DNA from: Rikenellaceae bacterium | Lineage (GTDB): Bacteria; Bacteroidota; Bacteroidia; Bacteroidales; Rikenellaceae | DNA: 64,000 nt | Direction of reading: 5' to 3' | Assembly: GCA_015060005.1 (NCBI GenBank) | Contig: SUZI01000001.1 | Location: 1-64,000 of the forward strand | Shown here: one piece after another, positions 60,562 to 64,000 of the stretch | Position numbering within the stretch: position 1 is the first letter of the stretch | Layout of the letters: every line of letters starts with the position of its first letter | Translations under genes and position numbers: made by a program | The notes under the pieces: generated by a model | Seen by the model: the letters and a program-made list of their open reading frames with translations, nothing else | Told to the model about the DNA's origin: nothing | Database searches by the model: none

Positions 60562-63500
60562 TTAAAGTTCGTTTGTAAACTCTTCAACGAGAAATGGGAA
60601 ATATAACGTTTGAATACGAAAATCATAGTCTTTCTCATCCTCATCCTCATCTTTCGGAGGGATAACAATTATCAGTGCAAATCCCGACATCATATATCCT
60701 GACCTCAACCAGAAACTAAAATATTCCGGTTTATCATGCACCTTTATTTGGAAATCGGGATGAAGTCGCTCAGCACTTACTGCATCTGCACCGATTGGGA
60801 AACAGTGCTCTTCCAATGTAGGTGGCTCATCTGTTTCCAAACTTACACGTTTCAAGCTTGTGCATCCGCTGAATGAATATGCAGGAATAAGTTCTCTATC
60901 TCGTCCCATTATTAGCACGTCTTTCAAACCACGCATAAATGCAAATGCCCTCTCACCCCAAGTTACCGATGCTCCAAGTGATAGCGATTCGATTTTATCA
61001 CAACCTTGGAAAACATACCAGTCTGTTATATTTATTTTGTCCAACTCTACACTTTCGAGGCTTGTGCAGCTGGCAAATGCGTGTGCACCTATTGTCTGAA
61101 TATTATCAAGTGTCAGCGTTAATAGTCCCGTGCAACTATTGAAAGCATAATCGCCTATCGTCTCAATATTGCTTAGCGTCAGGTTTTGCAATCCGCTACA
61201 ACGCTCAAAACATCCATTTCCGATAGTCTTAACATCTGTGAGTGAGATGTCGCTCAACATTTTACAATCTTCATAGCCTTTCAGCGTACCTATTGATTTG
61301 AATGTCGCTTTTTCGAGTTTTGGGCTACTGCCCGATATACTCGAATTAACAATATCAATATTGCTAATCGTTACCTCTCTAATATTATTACATTCTTTAA
61401 ATAGGATACCCCCATCGTAACTTTCGATATTAGCCAGCGTTACTTTCTCCAAACCACTACAAGTATAAAACACCTCGAAGCCAAGATAGCCAACGCCATC
61501 AATCACCACCTCTTTCAAGGCTTGACAGTTATCAAAAGCCTTCTCTTTGATTGTTGAGATATTCTGCAATGTAAGTTTTTGGAAGTTGCACTCATTAAAG
61601 GCCTTCTCTCCGATTGTGCTTACATTAGCCAATGTTAGCTCTCCACCGAGGCTTGTACATTCGCGGAACGCCTCATAGGCAATAAGCTCCACACTTCCCT
61701 CGAAGCTAATGCTTGTCAGCTGCCTATTCTCCAAGAATGCTTGTGTCGCTATTTTCTTCACATTGCTACCGAATGTTACTTTAGTAAACTTCGCCCCTGC
61801 GAATACACCGGGATCCTTATCCCCTGTTATGTTTCCCGATTCGTCATACTCACCCGTATAACCACTTTTGCTTACAGTTGCTACTACATCTCTATCGATA
61901 TACAGCTCTCCGCCGCAATCCCGAGCTATTTGGGCCCATAAAGTCTCTACCGTATTAGGGATGTTCAGCCTCTGCAGTGCTTGGCAACCGTCAAAAACAT
62001 AAGACTGTATCTCCCTTAATCCGCTTGGCAGTTCGATTTTTCGCAGGCTTGAGCACCCACAGAATGTGGCAAAATTTAACACATCGAGTGAGCCTTGGAA
62101 GTAAACTTCCTGCAGGGCAGTGTTTGCACAAAAAGCCTTTCTTCCCACTTGTGTAACGCTCTTTCCGATGGTTACTTTTGTGAATTTTGACCCCTCAAAC
62201 ACTCCTCCTCCTTCCAGGATGTTGTATTCCCAATTATAAGTTCCATAACCAAAATCATTTAAATTTGGGTACTGAGGAACGCAAACAATATTGCTGTTTA
62301 CCACCAATTCTCCTGTACAATTTTGAGCTATCCAGCAGTTGAATGTTTCAATAGAGTCAGGGATGGTCAGCTTTTGCATACCTGTACAATCGTTGAAGAC
62401 ATACCACTCTATCGCCTTTACGGTGTTTGGTATATCCATTGTTCTAAGGCTTGTGCATCCGTTGAAAAGTCCGCTTCGAAGTACGGTTACTCCTGCGGGT
62501 ATGTTCAGCGATGTGAGCGAAGAGCATTGGTAGAAACAACTGTGTCCAATCTCTGTGACACTGTCGGGGATTGTTATCTCGGTCAGACTGCGACACATCC
62601 AAAATACCATCGGCTCGATTGTCCTTAGATTTTTTGGTAATTTAATCTTGGTCAATCTATCCAAGTTTGCAATTTTGTATGTGTAACTATCTTCATCGCC
62701 GCGAATCATATGTTCGGGGATGTTTGTAACCCCTCCATCAAATGTGATTACACCTGTACCGTTTGCAAATTCGTGCCTTATTATGTTAACCCCAAAGTTA
62801 TCTTCCAATATGAGTGCTTGGTTATCATTTGTCTGATACCATATCTCGTTTGCTCCACATACTATTGGATCCCAATCGGGTAGCGGATTAATCGGCACCA
62901 CCGGCAGAAGTGGGTTGTCATCGCCCGGACCCGGATTTGGGTTATCCGGGTCATCTGGATTATCTGGGTCATCAGGGTTATCTGGGTCATCAGGATTGTC
63001 CGGATTATCTGGGTCGTCAGGATTATCCGGATTATCTGGGTCATCAGGATTATCTGGGTCGTCAGGATTGTCCGGATTATCTGGATCATCAGGGTTGTCC
63101 GGATTATCTGGGTCATCCGGGTTGTCCGGATTATCCGGATTATCAGGGTCATCAGGGTCATCAGGATTATCAGGATTATCCGGGTCATCAGGATTATCCG
63201 GATTGTCTGGGTCGTCAGGGTCGTTGCCGCTACCGCCGCCACCCAACTCTTCAAAGTCGTGTGTCAGACAAATATTCGCAGAGCCGTTGTGTCCCTGACT
63301 ATCAGCTACATAACACTCCACCCAGCCGCAATTTCTTCCATCAAAAATTATATAAGCACCCTTATCTTCATCCATATACGCATAGTACATGTATTGTCCT
63401 GACGGGAATGACTCAGATGGAGCCTTTAGCTGATCTTTGAGAGGTACGGCACCTCTCGGATTATTGATAAATGCCTCAGGGTCCTGGGTAAATTCAGCCC

Positions 63501-63924
63501 ACTCCTCAACGGTCGGTAATTTCCAACCCTCGCCTTGCGACTGAGGAATTGCCTTGGCGTGCTCATAAGATGTAGCATAACCCAGGTGGTCGGTCATAAT
63601 CTTTCCAGCATAACCATCCTGCTCGACATAGTATACCGTACCCTGGTTTGTACCGTCGTTATATGAATCTCCAACTTTATAAGGTGCCGATGTTATTTCA
63701 TCATTCGGGTCGTCAGGGTTGTCCGGATTATCAGGGTCATCCGGATTATCCGGATTATCTGGGTCATTTGGACCATCCGGATTGTCCGGGTCGTCTGGAT
63801 TATTTGGGTTGTTAGGCTGCTCATTTGGATGTTTTTCTGTTTCAGAATCAGTTACATCCTTACCGCAGTATGACAGCGTCATCAGCATACCAATGAGAAT
63901 AATTGTAAAAATTCTCTTTGTCAT
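60562..63924 (-). CDS. BspA-like leucine-rich-repeat (LRR_5) surface lipoprotein with [N/D]PD-repeat linkers and a DUF1566/Lcl-like N-terminal domain
   Basis: Lipobox LSYC; (N/D)PD repeats; GEGWKLPTVEEWAEF; many LRR_5 units such as LTEITIPDSVTEIGHSCFYQCSSLTSLNIPAGVTVL. Confidence 0.88.
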   Translation of the reverse strand: MTKRIFTIILIGMLMTLSYCGKDVTDSETEKHPNEQPNNPNNPDDPDNPDGPNDPDNPDNPDDPDNPDNPDDPNDEITSAPYKVGDSYNDGTNQGTVYYVEQDGYAGKIMTDHLGYATSYEHAKAIPQSQGEGWKLPTVEEWAEFTQDPEAFINNPRGAVPLKDQLKAPSESFPSGQYMYYAYMDEDKGAYIIFDGRNCGWVECYVADSQGHNGSANICLTHDFEELGGGGSGNDPDDPDNPDNPDDPDNPDNPDDPDDPDNPDNPDNPDDPDNPDNPDDPDNPDNPDDPDNPDDPDNPDNPDDPDNPDNPDDPDNPDDPDNPDDPDNPNPGPGDDNPLLPVVPINPLPDWDPIVCGANEIWYQTNDNQALILEDNFGVNIIRHEFANGTGVITFDGGVTNIPEHMIRGDEDSYTYKIANLDRLTKIKLPKNLRTIEPMVFWMCRSLTEITIPDSVTEIGHSCFYQCSSLTSLNIPAGVTVLRSGLFNGCTSLRTMDIPNTVKAIEWYVFNDCTGMQKLTIPDSIETFNCWIAQNCTGELVVNSNIVCVPQYPNLNDFGYGTYNWEYNILEGGGVFEGSKFTKVTIGKSVTQVGRKAFCANTALQEVYFQGSLDVLNFATFCGCSSLRKIELPSGLREIQSYVFDGCQALQRLNIPNTVETLWAQIARDCGGELYIDRDVVATVSKSGYTGEYDESGNITGDKDPGVFAGAKFTKVTFGSNVKKIATQAFLENRQLTSISFEGSVELIAYEAFRECTSLGGELTLANVSTIGEKAFNECNFQKLTLQNISTIKEKAFDNCQALKEVVIDGVGYLGFEVFYTCSGLEKVTLANIESYDGGILFKECNNIREVTISNIDIVNSSISGSSPKLEKATFKSIGTLKGYEDCKMLSDISLTDVKTIGNGCFERCSGLQNLTLSNIETIGDYAFNSCTGLLTLTLDNIQTIGAHAFASCTSLESVELDKINITDWYVFQGCDKIESLSLGASVTWGERAFAFMRGLKDVLIMGRDRELIPAYSFSGCTSLKRVSLETDEPPTLEEHCFPIGADAVSAERLHPDFQIKVHDKPEYFSFWLRSGYMMSGFALIIVIPPKDEDEDEKDYDFRIQTLYFPFLVEEFTNEL
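62933..63225 (-). repeat. 9-bp tandem repeat array encoding [N/D]-P-D (block 2)
   Basis: Plus-strand units such as GTCATCAGG / GTTATCTGG / GTTGTCCGG; encodes DPDDPDNPDNPDDPDNPDNPDD…. Confidence 0.9.
63706..63819 (-). repeat. 9-bp tandem repeat array encoding [N/D]-P-D (block 1)
   Basis: Encodes NNPNNPDDPDNPDGPNDPDNPDNPDDPDNPDNPDDPND near the N-terminus. Confidence 0.85.
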
Positions 63925-64000
63925 AGTTGTAGATATTTTTGGGCGTTAATATTCAAAAAGTTGTTGAGCCATATTGACTTTTTGCTACATTGTCCTGCAT

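Noticed and set aside
62933-63225. Possible CRISPR array (regular repeats)
   Set aside because: The repeats are 9-bp, contiguous, coding and without unique spacers. No cas genes are nearby.
62910-63440. Long plus-strand ORFs (SGLSGSSGLSG… and DYLGHQDYLGHQ…) across the repeat region
   Set aside because: All reading frames of a 9-bp repeat without stops stay open. These are the antisense readings of the (N/D)PD array in the LRR lipoprotein, with no start context or promoter.

Overview
This 64 kb window is chromosomal DNA from a Bacteroidota member, probably order Bacteroidales. The assignment rests on TAnnTTTG promoter motifs, a BspA-type LRR lipoprotein, DUF6562/GLUG, GH97, PG0541 and HU-SPOR families. 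It is mostly a mosaic of housekeeping and metabolic operons. I found no CRISPR array, transposase, integrase, rRNA or clear prophage. Housekeeping genes: rluA-type synthase, pepD, phoH, der, ruvB, aroB, typA/bipA, rpiB, rpe, ABC-F, rlmB, lgt, tRNA-Arg(CCG) and tRNA-Phe(GAA). Accessory or metabolic blocks: (i) a near-complete glycerol-3-phosphate regulon, glpA-glpB-glpC-glpT-GDPD-porin with divergent glpR; (ii) a five-gene redox operon encoding a tetraheme NapC/NrfH-like cytochrome fused to a SUMF1 domain, two exported Gfo/Idh/MocA and TIM-barrel lipoproteins, and ResB/CcsA haem-attachment proteins; (iii) an RND efflux operon with a PG0541 partner and TetR; (iv) aroB-umuD-umuC; (v) a GT2/LAB_N/GT39 envelope-glycosylation cassette; (vi) a highly expressed-looking NifU-like/GGGtGRT pair; (vii) a DUF6562/GLUG surface lipoprotein with a G9-containing hairpin in its 5' leader; (viii) a BspA-like LRR lipoprotein with [N/D]-P-D tripeptide repeats. 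The best candidates for something undescribed are the cytochrome-SUMF1/oxidoreductase operon, a pair of REP-like intergenic hairpins with compensatory base changes, and the G9 leader hairpin. All function calls come from reading motifs in translated sequence. No database search was run.
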